Positions 37,786 to 47,559 of a DNA stretch of 64,000 nucleotides are shown here, piece by piece. The DNA is from Aquabacterium sp. (GTDB lineage: Bacteria > Pseudomonadota > Gammaproteobacteria > Burkholderiales > Burkholderiaceae_C). The stretch covers positions 1 through 64,000 of the forward strand of contig NZ_JAUSAR010000155.1 in NCBI RefSeq assembly GCF_030652515.1, read 5' to 3'. Within the stretch, counting starts at the first letter, position 1; each line of letters starts with the position of its first letter. Below the pieces are notes generated by a model. It worked only from the letters and a program-made list of their open reading frames with translations, was not told the origin of the DNA and did not search any database. The position numbers and the translations under genes were made by a program.

Positions 37786-37892
37786 ATGCCGAGGTGGGCG
37801 TGCACAGCACGCATCGTCATCTGACTGGCCGGGGTTGTTTGAACGAAGCGGATGCAATCCGCGCAGTGAGTTCCACGGCCCCACCTCGGCAT
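37786..37892. repeat. Large imperfect palindrome right of the IS
   Basis: ATGCCGAGGTGGG (37786-37798) and its exact complement (37880-37892) are 13-base arms around 81 bases without a gene. A smaller internal repeat, GTGCACAGCAC, is visible. It begins about six bases outside the IS end, so it could be part of the target structure. The remaining bases to 38006 hold only the next hairpin. Confidence 0.4.
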
Positions 37893-37907
37893 GAGCATCG
37901 CAAGGCA

Positions 37908-37926
37908 GTCCCGCTTTCAGCGGGAC
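37908..37926. terminator. Short hairpin downstream of lpxL
   Basis: GTCCCGCT-TTC-AGCGGGAC, eight base pairs with a three-base loop, lies about 80 bases after the lpxL-like stop on the minus strand. No T-run follows, so it may be a terminator or a processing stem. Confidence 0.35.
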
Positions 37927-38006
37927 CAGCAACATGAAGCCCTGACGGATGCCCGTCCAGCCCGCGCCCCGCGCTGCCAAGACAAAGCGCCAACCCCAAC
38001 GAACGC

Positions 38007-38903
38007 TCAATAAACGCTGGCCTCTCCAGGCGGCCTTGTCTTGAACCGCTTGTGCACCCACAAATATTGCGCCGGCCGCTTCAGAATCTCGGCCTCGATG
38101 ATCCGGTTCAGCCGCGCCGTGTCAGCCTCGGCATCCGCCGTGGGGAAATCCTTGATCGGCGGCAAAAAGTGGATGCGCCAGCCTTGCCCGCCCGGCAGCG
38201 TCTCGGCGATCACCGGCTGCACCACCATGTTCAGCATGCGCGCCATCCGCGAGGGCGCCAGCAAGGTGGCCGCGGGCACGCCAAAGAACGGCACAAACGC
38301 CGCGTCCTTGGCGCCAAAGTCCATGTCGGGCAGGTTGAAAAACCCCCGCCCTGACTTGATCGCGCGGAACAGCGGCTTGACCGAATCACTGCGCGGAAAA
38401 ATCTCGGCATCGCCCAGGCGCAAGCGGCCGCGCTTCATCGCGGCGTCGATCACCGGGTTGCTCTGCGTCTGGTAAATCGACGCGCCCGGGCGCTGTTGCT
38501 GCAACAAAATGGAAGCGCCCGCCACGTCCAGCCCCACGAAATGAGGGCACAGCCACATGGTGGCGCGGCCGGTGGTCTGGAACTCGCGCTCGGCCAGTTC
38601 AATGTCACCTTCGACCTGGATCAGCCGTTTGATGCGCTCGGGTGGCGCGTACCAGAACAGCGCGCGCTCCAGCAGGCTGCGGCCCAGCCAGCGGAAGTGC
38701 TCCTTCACCAGGGCGCGGCGCTCGACCTCGGGCATCTCGGGAAAACACAGCTCCAGGTTGCGCAGCGCAATCTTGCGCCGCGATCCGGCCAGGGGGTGCA
38801 GCAGGGCGCCCAGACCTCGTCCCAGCGCGGCCAGCACCGGCAAGGGCAGCCACGACAGCAGCCACAGCAGGCCCAGGGCCAGTCGAACGCCCAGGTCCTT
38901 CAT
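38007..38903 (-). CDS. lpxL: Lipid A acyltransferase, LpxL/LpxM-type, second of a pair
   Basis: A 298-residue inner-membrane protein with an N-terminal helix. The catalytic HX4D is CPHFVGLD (about residue 127). Also visible are FLPPIKDFPTADAEAD and QYLWVHKRFKTRP, the usual C-terminal end. It adds a secondary acyl chain to Kdo2-lipid A or a related precursor. Its ATG overlaps the stop of the upstream paralogue by four bases. Specificity (LpxL vs LpxM) cannot be settled from sequence alone. Confidence 0.92.
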   Translation of the reverse strand: MKDLGVRLALGLLWLLSWLPLPVLAALGRGLGALLHPLAGSRRKIALRNLELCFPEMPEVERRALVKEHFRWLGRSLLERALFWYAPPERIKRLIQVEGDIELAEREFQTTGRATMWLCPHFVGLDVAGASILLQQQRPGASIYQTQSNPVIDAAMKRGRLRLGDAEIFPRSDSVKPLFRAIKSGRGFFNLPDMDFGAKDAAFVPFFGVPAATLLAPSRMARMLNMVVQPVIAETLPGGQGWRIHFLPPIKDFPTADAEADTARLNRIIEAEILKRPAQYLWVHKRFKTRPPGEASVY

Positions 38904-39811
38904 GCAGCGTCCTTGGTGGGCGAAGCAGTGCTGGTCAGCATGTCGGCCTTGGGTTGCTTGTAGCGGTTGTAGCCCCACAGGTACTGCTGAGGGCATTGCA
39001 GGATCACTGCTTCCATGTCGCGGTTCAGCGCGGCGGCGGATTGGGCCGGATCGCCCTGGCGCACGGCTTCGGCCAAAGCAGCTCCGGCCGCTTGCGCGTG
39101 AACAATGAAGTCGGCGCCCACTTTGCGGCGCTGCCAGAACCCAAGCCGCTCGCCACGCAGCCACACCAGGCTGGCCCCGGTCTGGTAGGCCAGCTTGGTG
39201 ACCATGGTCATGGTGTAGGCGGGCGTGCCAAAAAACGGGGCCCACACGCCCATGCCCTCGGGGGGAACCTGGTCGGGCAGCATGCCCAGGGTCTGGCCGC
39301 TTTTCAAAGCCCGCAACAGTTGCCGCACGCCGCTGAGCGTGGCCGGGGCCGTGTGCAGGTGTTCGCGGTTGCGCGCATGTTCGAGGATGCCTGCCAGCCA
39401 GGCCTGCTTGGCCGGGCGGTACAGCGCTGTGATGGGTTGCTGGGCACCAAAGCGCTCGGCGTAGGCTTGCGCGCAAATCTCGAAGCAACCCAGGTGGGGC
39501 GACAACAGCACCACGCCCTTGCCCTTGGCCAGCGCCTGATCGACCACCTCCGGGTGAGTCCAGCGCACCCGATCGCCCAGCATCACGCCCGCTGGCCGTG
39601 CCCACAGGCGCGGCAACTCGGCCACCATGCGCCCGGCATGGGCCACAGCCGACCAGCGCTGCGACGTGCTCAAACCCACCTGATCGGTGTGGGCTTTGAG
39701 GCGGCGGCGGTAGGACGGCGACAGCGCGTAGGTGATCCAGCCCAGGGCCGCACCCAGGGGGTGCAGCACGCCGAGCGGCCAGCGGGCCAGCAAGAAAAAC
39801 AAGCGAGACAT
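38900..39811 (-). CDS. Lysophospholipid/lipid A acyltransferase, first of a pair
   Basis: A 303-residue paralogue with the HX4E form of the motif in SPHLGCFE (about residue 118), the RPAKQAWL and DQVPPEGMGVWAPFFG blocks, and QYLWGYNRYKQP at the end. It is probably the first acyl-adding step of lipid A, before its coupled partner. The pair is the standard lpxL-lpxL arrangement next to metK and dapF in beta-proteobacteria; both neighbours are here but displaced. Confidence 0.9.
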   Translation of the reverse strand: MSRLFFLLARWPLGVLHPLGAALGWITYALSPSYRRRLKAHTDQVGLSTSQRWSAVAHAGRMVAELPRLWARPAGVMLGDRVRWTHPEVVDQALAKGKGVVLLSPHLGCFEICAQAYAERFGAQQPITALYRPAKQAWLAGILEHARNREHLHTAPATLSGVRQLLRALKSGQTLGMLPDQVPPEGMGVWAPFFGTPAYTMTMVTKLAYQTGASLVWLRGERLGFWQRRKVGADFIVHAQAAGAALAEAVRQGDPAQSAAALNRDMEAVILQCPQQYLWGYNRYKQPKADMLTSTASPTKDAA

Positions 39812-39875
39812 GGGCCGCGATGTTACTTGGCGAGCCGGGCTATTCTGGTGGCCTGTTCACGCGAAAGGAGACAGC

Positions 39876-40892
39876 ATGATCTTGTGCGCGGATATCGGTG
39901 CCACCAAAACCTTGCTGGGGTTGGCCCGGCTTGACGCGGCGGGCCAACCCCAGGTGGTGGCCTCGCAACGGTATGTGGCGGCGCAAGTGGCCTCGTTCGA
40001 GGCCATGCTGGACCGCTTTCTGAAGGACCATGCCCAGCACCTGGGCCAGCCTTTGCGCGCAGCGTGCTTCGGTGTGGCCGGCCCGGTCAACGGCCAGGTG
40101 GTGCAGATGACCAACCTGCCCTGGCGCCTCGACGCCACCGCGCTGAGCCAAAAGCTGGGCGGCATCCCCGTGCGCTTGGCCAACGATTTTGAAGCGGCGG
40201 CCAGCGGCATCGACGGCTTGTCGCCCGCCGACTTGCTGTGCCTGCAGGCCGGTCAGCCCGTGCCCGGTGCGCCCCAACTGGTGATCGGTGCGGGCTCGGG
40301 CCTGGGCGTGGCTTTCCGCATCTGGCAAGCCACACCCCAAGGCGGCCGCTACCAGGTGGTGACCGGCGAGGGCGGCCACTTCGGCTTCACCCCGGTCAAT
40401 GCCGAGCAGGACCGTGCCCTGATGCGGCTGCGGGCGCACGTGGTCCGGCCCGTGGCTGAGCACTTTGTGTCGGGCCCGGGCCTGGCCAACTTCTACACCT
40501 TCCTGGACACGGAAGACGGCGGCAAGGCCCTGCTCAAGGACCACCACGTCGTCGCCACCGCCAGCAATACCGGCGGCCTGACCGGTGAAGAAGTTTTCCG
40601 CCGCGCCACGCAAGACAGCGAGCCACGCGCGCTGCACGCCCTGCACCATTTTTTGCTGTCGTATGGTGTGGTGGCGGGCGACTACGCCTTGGCCACCTTG
40701 GCCAAGGGCGGCGTGTTCCTGGCCGGTGGCATCGCGCAAAAGCTGGGCCCCCTGATGCAGGATGGGCGGTTTTTGGTCGGGTTCCGCCAGAAAGGGCCCT
40801 ACGCGGACCTGATGGACACCATCCCCGTCCATGTGGTCAACGAGCCCGACCTGGGCCTGCGGGGCGCGGCCGCCATCGGCGCGCTGATTTGA
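39876..40892 (+). CDS. glk: Glucokinase
   Basis: A 338-residue bacterial glucokinase of the Glk type. DIGATKTLLGLA is the ATP-binding phosphate-1 motif, then FGVAGPVNG, NDFEAAASGI, GAGSGLGVAF, and GEGGHFGFTP for sugar binding. It phosphorylates glucose with ATP. GAAAGGAG lies six bases before the ATG. It is divergent from the lpxL genes and convergent with otsB, linking glucose to trehalose metabolism. Confidence 0.95.
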   Translation: MILCADIGATKTLLGLARLDAAGQPQVVASQRYVAAQVASFEAMLDRFLKDHAQHLGQPLRAACFGVAGPVNGQVVQMTNLPWRLDATALSQKLGGIPVRLANDFEAAASGIDGLSPADLLCLQAGQPVPGAPQLVIGAGSGLGVAFRIWQATPQGGRYQVVTGEGGHFGFTPVNAEQDRALMRLRAHVVRPVAEHFVSGPGLANFYTFLDTEDGGKALLKDHHVVATASNTGGLTGEEVFRRATQDSEPRALHALHHFLLSYGVVAGDYALATLAKGGVFLAGGIAQKLGPLMQDGRFLVGFRQKGPYADLMDTIPVHVVNEPDLGLRGAAAIGALI

Positions 40893-40921
40893 CCGGTGTC
40901 GGTCATTTTTACCGATGCGCC

Positions 40922-41695
40922 TCAGCGCAGCAAAGCCAGCATCTTCTGCAGCATGGTGGCCACCTCAGAGTGCGTGTCCAGGTAATAGCGGGCGCGTGAC
41001 AAGGGGTCTTCGCGCCCGATGCGCACGGTCAGCCAGTGCGGCTCGGCGCTTTCAAAGACGGATTCGTCGTTCAGGTCATCGCCGATGAACAGGGCCGCGC
41101 CCGATTGCGAGCGCTTGACCAGCATGGCCACGGCATCGCCTTTGTCGGGCGCATCGGCGGCCACCACATTGACCACGCATTTACCGCCAAAGCTGCTCAG
41201 CGCCGGGTCCAGCCCGCGCAGCAGGGTCTCGATGGTGATCAGGGCGGCATCCCGGTCCCGCGCCAGGCGGTAGTGCAAGGCCAGCGAATGGCGTTTGTCT
41301 TCCACCTGGATGCCGGCTGAAGCGAGCGCGTCCGCGTTGCCTTCGATCTTGACGCGCAGCACATTGAGTTGGTCGGTCAGGGCGGTGTAGACCTCGGGGG
41401 GCAATTGCGGCTGTTCAGGATCTTCAGCGCCGTGGTTGCCGATGATGTAGTGCGGATCAAAACCCAGGCGCGGCGCCACATCGTCCACGCTGCGGCCGGT
41501 GACGATGGCCACGGGCAGGTGCGCGGCGAGTTGCGCCAGCCGCTGCGCCACGCCAATGGACACGCGGGCGTCGTCGGGCCGGGTCACGATGGGGGCCAGC
41601 GTGCCGTCGAAATCAAAGGCCAGCAAAGGGCGCCGTTGCATCACGGCTTCCAGGGCCTGCTGGCCTGGGGGGGTGAACAAATGGTGCTTCATCAT
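40922..41695 (-). CDS. otsB: Trehalose-6-phosphate phosphatase
   Basis: A 257-residue HAD-type phosphatase. Motif I is DFDGTLAPIV (nucleophile Asp near residue 29), motif II VTGRSVDDV, and motif IV FIGDDLNDESVF near 205. It removes phosphate from trehalose-6-phosphate. The start lies one base after the otsA stop, so the pair is one unit with tight coupling. Confidence 0.96.
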   Translation of the reverse strand: MMKHHLFTPPGQQALEAVMQRRPLLAFDFDGTLAPIVTRPDDARVSIGVAQRLAQLAAHLPVAIVTGRSVDDVAPRLGFDPHYIIGNHGAEDPEQPQLPPEVYTALTDQLNVLRVKIEGNADALASAGIQVEDKRHSLALHYRLARDRDAALITIETLLRGLDPALSSFGGKCVVNVVAADAPDKGDAVAMLVKRSQSGAALFIGDDLNDESVFESAEPHWLTVRIGREDPLSRARYYLDTHSEVATMLQKMLALLR

Positions 41696-41696
41696 G

Positions 41697-43934
41697 TCAG
41701 CCGGGCTGGTGCCGCTGCACCCGCGCCTCGATCCTTTCTCTCAGACGCCAGCGCCCTGCGTCGGTCAGCATGCGGCCGGCCCAGCGGTAGACGTTGAACT
41801 CGCGCACGGTCATGCGCAGGCTGGCCATGCGTTCGCGCTGCTCTGCCTCGGGCATGGTCAGCGCGCGGTGCAGGGCATCGGCGGTTTCTTCCACATGGTA
41901 GGGGTTCACGATCAGGGCCTGGCTCATCTCGCGGGCGGCGCCGGCGAAGCGGCTCAGGATCAGCACGCCGCGCTCGTCATCGCGGGCGGCCACGAACTCC
42001 TTGCAGACCAGGTTCATGCCGTCGTGCAGGCTGGTGACCATGCAGGCGTCGGCGGCGCGGTACAGCTCATACAACGAGGCCTGGTCATGGTGCACGGCCA
42101 GCAGGTGCACGGGTTGGTAGCCTTCGCGGCCAAAGCGCTGGTTGACCCGTTCGGTCAAGGCATGGATGCGTTCCTGGAAGGATTTGTATTCTTCCAGCGA
42201 GCCGCGCGAGGGCGCCGCGATCTGCACGAACGAGAACTGGCCGATCCACTCAGGGCGCTTCTCCAGCAGCCGCTCGACCGCGTGGATGCGCTCCAGGATG
42301 CCCTTGGTGTAATCGAAGCGGTCCACGCCAATGGCGATGCGGTGGTCGGGTGGCAGGCCCAGGCGCGCCAGCACGTTCTGGCGGCATTGCGCCACCGGCA
42401 GCCACGAGGCCTGCGTTTGCTCCGAGGGCCATTCGATCGAGATCGGGTAGCTTTCCACGAAGGTGCTGTCTTCGTGGAAGGAGATGGTCGAGTGTTCGTG
42501 CTCGATGCGCGCTTCCAGATAACGGTCCACCGTTTCGATGAAGTTTTTGCAGTGAAACCGAGTGTGAAAACCCAGGATGGTGCTGCCCAGCAGGCCTTCC
42601 AGGATCTCCTGCCGCCAGGGACAGATGCCGAAGGATTCGGGGTTGGGCCAGGGGATGTGCCAGAAGGTCAGGATGGTGGCGCGCGGCAGCTTCTTGCGGA
42701 TCATCGCGGGCAGCAGGGCGAAGTGGTAATCCTGCACCAGCACCACGGGGTCTTCGCTGCGCGCTTCGGCCACCACGGCATCGGCGAAGCGCTGGTTCAC
42801 GGCGCGGTAGTGCTCCCAGTCCGATTCGCGGAACACCGGCCGCACGTGGGCCACGTGGCACAGCGGCCACAGGCCTTCATTGGCGAAGCCGTAGTAGTAG
42901 CCGTTCTCTTCTTGTTCGCTCAGCCAAAGGCGGCGCAGGGTGTATTCGTCTTTGCCGGGGGGCACCAGCACGCGGTCATGCGAATCGACCACCTCGGCAT
43001 CGGCGCTGCCGCTGCCATGGGCGATCCAGGTGCCCGAACAGGCGCGCAGCAAGGGCTCCACAGCGGTCACCAGGCCGCTGGCCGGGCGTTTGACCACGAT
43101 CTGGTCGCCCACCTTGTCGTGGATGTAGGGCTCGCGGTTGGCCACCACGATCAGTTGGTCGCCGCGCAGTTGCGTGCGTAGCAAGGCGCGCAGCCGGTCG
43201 GGGTTCCATTCCGTTTCGGGGCCGAGGGAGCGGCGGTACTCGTCTTCCAGGTCGCGCAGGCGGGCGCGCAGGTCGGCGGCGAAGGGCGCGAGCTCGGGCG
43301 CGGCCGACGACATCAAGGGGCTGATCAGGCCTTCACCACGCAGCAAGGCGCGCGCGCCCGAGACCCAGCCGCGCCAGCTCAACTGTGCCACCACCACGGT
43401 GATCAGGGCGATGATCACGCCCAGCCCGGCGATCAGGATGATCAGGTACTTCTGGGTGTCTTGGCTGCGGTGTTCCACAAAGCTCAGGTCTTGCAACAAG
43501 ATGAGTTGCGCGATGGGGCCGTTCTCGTCGGCGACGGGGTAAAAGCCCACATGGGCCGGGCCACCCTCAATGCGGATCTGGGGCTCGTCTTGCTGGCCAA
43601 TGACCTCGGCTTTGGCACAGGTCAGGGAGCGGGGAAAACCAGGCGAGCGGCGCAGCAACTCCCCGTCCAGCGAGCACAGGCCGATGGCGACCAGACGCTC
43701 GTCTTGCACCACGCGGTTGAACAGCGATTGCATGCGCGAACTGCCGGGCTCTTGCAGCCCTTCGGCGATCGAGTCAGACAGTGTTTTCGTGACCAGCGAG
43801 CCCCGCAGGTTCAGGTCGCGCGAAAACCAGCGCAGGGTCAAGCGGTCCATCAAGGGCACCGCCAGGTAGGCGGCGGCAATGAGCGTCAGGACCAGCGGCA
43901 CCAGGAAGCGAAGCTGGAGGCGCAATGTGTTCAT
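41697..43934 (-). CDS. otsA: Trehalose-6-phosphate synthase with an N-terminal membrane sensor-like domain
   Basis: A 745-residue fusion. The C-terminal 480 residues are a GT20 trehalose-6-phosphate synthase (from about [42 protein letters not shown] and [13 protein letters not shown] are visible). It uses UDP-glucose and glucose-6-phosphate. The first 260 residues are extra: a TM helix (about 8-30), a periplasmic domain of about 130 residues, a second TM (about 165-190, [22 protein letters not shown]) and a HAMP-like or coiled-coil linker. Ordinary OtsA has none of this. The start is the ATG at 43934, with a TTG one codon further. Confidence 0.94.
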   Translation of the reverse strand: MNTLRLQLRFLVPLVLTLIAAAYLAVPLMDRLTLRWFSRDLNLRGSLVTKTLSDSIAEGLQEPGSSRMQSLFNRVVQDERLVAIGLCSLDGELLRRSPGFPRSLTCAKAEVIGQQDEPQIRIEGGPAHVGFYPVADENGPIAQLILLQDLSFVEHRSQDTQKYLIILIAGLGVIIALITVVVAQLSWRGWVSGARALLRGEGLISPLMSSAAPELAPFAADLRARLRDLEDEYRRSLGPETEWNPDRLRALLRTQLRGDQLIVVANREPYIHDKVGDQIVVKRPASGLVTAVEPLLRACSGTWIAHGSGSADAEVVDSHDRVLVPPGKDEYTLRRLWLSEQEENGYYYGFANEGLWPLCHVAHVRPVFRESDWEHYRAVNQRFADAVVAEARSEDPVVLVQDYHFALLPAMIRKKLPRATILTFWHIPWPNPESFGICPWRQEILEGLLGSTILGFHTRFHCKNFIETVDRYLEARIEHEHSTISFHEDSTFVESYPISIEWPSEQTQASWLPVAQCRQNVLARLGLPPDHRIAIGVDRFDYTKGILERIHAVERLLEKRPEWIGQFSFVQIAAPSRGSLEEYKSFQERIHALTERVNQRFGREGYQPVHLLAVHHDQASLYELYRAADACMVTSLHDGMNLVCKEFVAARDDERGVLILSRFAGAAREMSQALIVNPYHVEETADALHRALTMPEAEQRERMASLRMTVREFNVYRWAGRMLTDAGRWRLRERIEARVQRHQPG

Positions 43935-44010
43935 CAAGGAGGCAGAAAAATAGGGTTATGCCCCAAAGGGCAATTGGCGTGCCTGATGGGCCCAATCGCA
44001 AGGCTTGGTT

Positions 44011-45153
44011 TCAAACCGCAGGAGGTGCTTGCTCGTGCTCGGGGGTGGGGGAGCGTTGCTGAGGTGAGGGCGGCTGACGCAGGGTGTCATTGATGTTGGC
44101 GTGGGCCGTGGTGGGTGGTGGGTTGTCGATCTCCGCGCGGACCCGGGGCAGATAGTCTGGATAGTCATTCTGCATCACCTTCATCAGCTCTTCGCGGATC
44201 AGGCAACGCAGGTCCCAGGCCTTGCCCGAATCGGCGCTGCTGATCAGGCAGCGCAGTTGCATGGCCTTCTCGCTGAAGTCGGTCACCTGGATCAGGCACA
44301 CGCGCTGGTCCCACAAGGGTGACTTCTCGCACAGGGCCTGCATGGCGTCGCGCAGGGGCTGCAAAGGCATGCGGTAGTCCACCCACAAAAACACGGTGCC
44401 CAGGATGTTGGCGCTGTTGCGCGTCCAGTTCTGGAATGGGTGCTCGACCCACCACTGCAAGGGCACGATCAGGCGGCGTTCGTCCCAGATCTTCACCACC
44501 ACGTAGGTGCTGTTGATCTCTTCGATGCGGCCCCATTCGCCCTCCACGATGACCACGTCGTCCAGCCGGAAAGGTTGGCTGAAGGCGATTTGCAGACCGG
44601 CCATGAGGTTGCCCAGCACGGGCCGTGCGGCCAAGCCTGCGGCAATGCCCACCACGCCCGCCGATGCCAGCAGGCTGGTGCCGATCTGGCGCACGTCGGG
44701 AATGGTCATCAAGGCCAGGCTGAAGCCGATCAGGCCGATCCCTCCCACGGCCAGGCGCGTGACCACCTGCGTCTGAGTCTGGATGCGCCGCGCCGTGAGG
44801 TTGTCGCTCACGTCGATCGAATGCGACAGCACGATGGCCTGACCGAAGCCGCGCGCCATGCGCATCAGCAGCCAGGTGATGGAGGCGATCAACAGGATGG
44901 TGGTGGCCTGCCTGACCGAGCCGATGTGGGCCAGGTCGTCGGGTGCGCCGCGCAGCACGAACTGCAGGGCCAGCAAGGGCAGCAGGACGCTCGCCGGCTT
45001 GCGTGCGGCCTGGGTGACGGCGGCCGCCGCCTTGGAATGGGCCGTGGTCCGCTTGAGCACCGCCGCGCCGCTGAAGAAGATCAGCCAGGCCACGGTCATG
45101 GCCATGGCGGCGGAAAGGAGGGTGAGGGTCCAGGGTGAGAGGTTCAGATCCAT
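44011..45153 (-). CDS. MscS-family mechanosensitive ion channel
   Basis: A 380-residue membrane channel. Four to five N-terminal transmembrane helices are followed by the pore helix AGVVGIAAGLAARPVLGNLMAGLQIAFSQPFRLDDVV, the MscS signature, then the beta domain (GEWGRIEEINSTYVVVKIWDERRLIVPLQWW) and a C-terminal polar tail of about 50 residues. It opens on membrane tension and releases solutes. It lies upstream of otsA on the same strand, 76 bases away, consistent with osmotic stress. Confidence 0.93.
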   Translation of the reverse strand: MDLNLSPWTLTLLSAAMAMTVAWLIFFSGAAVLKRTTAHSKAAAAVTQAARKPASVLLPLLALQFVLRGAPDDLAHIGSVRQATTILLIASITWLLMRMARGFGQAIVLSHSIDVSDNLTARRIQTQTQVVTRLAVGGIGLIGFSLALMTIPDVRQIGTSLLASAGVVGIAAGLAARPVLGNLMAGLQIAFSQPFRLDDVVIVEGEWGRIEEINSTYVVVKIWDERRLIVPLQWWVEHPFQNWTRNSANILGTVFLWVDYRMPLQPLRDAMQALCEKSPLWDQRVCLIQVTDFSEKAMQLRCLISSADSGKAWDLRCLIREELMKVMQNDYPDYLPRVRAEIDNPPPTTAHANINDTLRQPPSPQQRSPTPEHEQAPPAV

Positions 45154-45263
45154 GCGCCCCGCCAGCAATCGGCGTGCCGATCAGCGGCCATCCGATGCTC
45201 GCAAGCCCTGAGTTCGCCCGGGTTTCGGGGTTTTATCCAGGGAAAAGTCCGAGGGTGATCCAT

Positions 45264-45326
45264 TACACTGCCCCCATCGCCGAGTTAAAGGAACAACTTG
45301 CGGGGCGATTCACAAATGCCGCTAAA
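45264..45326 (+). promoter_or_regulatory. Possible metK promoter -10 and SAM-II-like riboswitch
   Basis: TACACT at 45264-45269 is a possible -10, with the transcript start a few bases on. Then ATCGCC (45276-45281) pairs with GGCGAT (45304-45309). Inside the loop GCGG (45300-45303) can pair with CCGC (45319-45322) downstream, giving an H-type pseudoknot. The tail ACAAATG..GCTAAA (45312-45326) matches the conserved SAM-II 3' segment, and CTTGC before the second arm matches too. Because it precedes metK, a SAM-II-like element is plausible. About 80 bases separate it from the start, more than in typical SAM-II leaders. Confidence 0.45.
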
Positions 45327-45406
45327 GCGTTCGCCGCTTGTTCGAAAGATTCATCAAGCCCGGCGACGCAGCCAGTCTTGAACTTTTATCTTTTGGAGCA
45401 CACACC

Positions 45407-46588
<1,182 letters not shown>

Positions 46589-46620
46589 TGGCATGGTCCT
46601 GGCGGACCGTGCATATTTCC

Positions 46621-46658
46621 ACCCTCAAGTGAGGGTTCCGGGGCCTCCTGCCCCGGAA
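46621..46658 (+). terminator. Two adjacent hairpins after metK
   Basis: ACCCTCA-AG-TGAGGGT (46621-46636) is followed directly by TTCCGGGGC-CTCCT-GCCCCGGAA (46636-46658). The second stem is nine base pairs. Only a few A residues follow and no T-run, so termination is likely but not certain. Confidence 0.55.
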
Positions 46659-46729
46659 AACCAGCCCACGATGAGCAGATCACCTGCTACGCTCCACACA
46701 TCTTGTATCAATTTTCTTGGGTGTGCAGC

Positions 46730-47467
46730 ATGGCTTTTCATCGATCAATTGGCGCGGCAGTCGCCATGGTTTCCTTGGCAACCGTTTCGGTGGCCCAAGC
46801 TGAAAGCCTGGTATTCACCGGCAGCAATCTCGTCACCCTGCCCGGGGCGCAGGTCAACGGGGTGCCTTCTTCCGCCAACGCCTGTGCCTCCAAAGGCGTG
46901 TGCGCTGAGGCGCTGACCTTCAACACGGTGGCGGGCGGTTTGGCCACCGTCACGGCGAGCTCGGGTGCCAGCGGGCTGAGCGCCCTGGTGTTTCAAGGCG
47001 TGGAAGAGCTCAATGCTGGCCTGGGTGTGGCGGCCGGGAAGGTGGAGAAGGGCAAGTTCGTCATCCATGATGCCAACTACTCCCTGGATTCGCACAACGA
47101 GACGTTCACCATCACATTCGCCAACAGCGTGGTGCTGTCGGCGGCCAACTTCTTCCCCGATGACCGTTCGACGCATGCGCTCACGCACGAACTGGACGCC
47201 TTCGATGGGTTCACCATCAGCGTGGGGGGAGGCGCGGCCGTGGAATATTCGTTCGGCACGGCCGGCGGCCAGTTTGTCAACTTTGCCACGCCCCTGACAG
47301 GCCAGAGCTTCACCTTTGGCTACGCCCAGCACAAGTCGCCCGAAGACTATTACCTGGCCGGTTTGACCTTTACCGCTGCTAATGTGGTGCCCGAGCCTGC
47401 CACCTGGGCCATGATGGCCTTGGGTCTGGGTGGCCTGTTGCTGGCACGCCGCCGCAGGGTGGCATGA
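46730..47467 (+). CDS. PEP-CTERM protein
   Basis: A 245-residue exported protein. Signal peptide to SVAQAES. The body is beta-rich, with YSLDSHNETFTITFANSVVLSAANFFPDDRSTHALTH and a GGGAAVEYSFGTAGGQFV stretch. The C-terminal signal is VPEPATWAMMALGLGGLLLARRRR. The ATG at 46730 is chosen; an upstream TTG would spoil the signal peptide. A strong terminator follows at 47497. The fourth PEP-CTERM gene of the window. Confidence 0.88.
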   Translation: MAFHRSIGAAVAMVSLATVSVAQAESLVFTGSNLVTLPGAQVNGVPSSANACASKGVCAEALTFNTVAGGLATVTASSGASGLSALVFQGVEELNAGLGVAAGKVEKGKFVIHDANYSLDSHNETFTITFANSVVLSAANFFPDDRSTHALTHELDAFDGFTISVGGGAAVEYSFGTAGGQFVNFATPLTGQSFTFGYAQHKSPEDYYLAGLTFTAANVVPEPATWAMMALGLGGLLLARRRRVA

Positions 47468-47496
47468 CCCGTGAATTAAGGCTGCTGTAGTTGCTG

Positions 47497-47532
47497 AAAG
47501 GGTGCCGCGATCAGTTGGCGCCCTTTTTTTTC
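47497..47532 (+). terminator. Strong intrinsic terminator
   Basis: GGGTGCC (47500-47506) pairs with GGCGCCC (47517-47523), allowing one G-T pair, with a ten-base loop. Nine T residues follow at 47524-47532. Preceding A residues and the T-run also make the stem longer. This ends the transcript of the PEP-CTERM gene. Confidence 0.9.
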
Positions 47533-47559
47533 GGCCGAACGTGGCGCGAGGCGTTTACG

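Noticed and set aside
40899-40915. A hairpin between glk and otsB
   Set aside because: The stem is only five base pairs with the T residues in the loop; too weak to call a terminator.
45154-45406. A SAH riboswitch before metK
   Set aside because: The conserved SAH aptamer core is not present; the tail matches SAM-II better.
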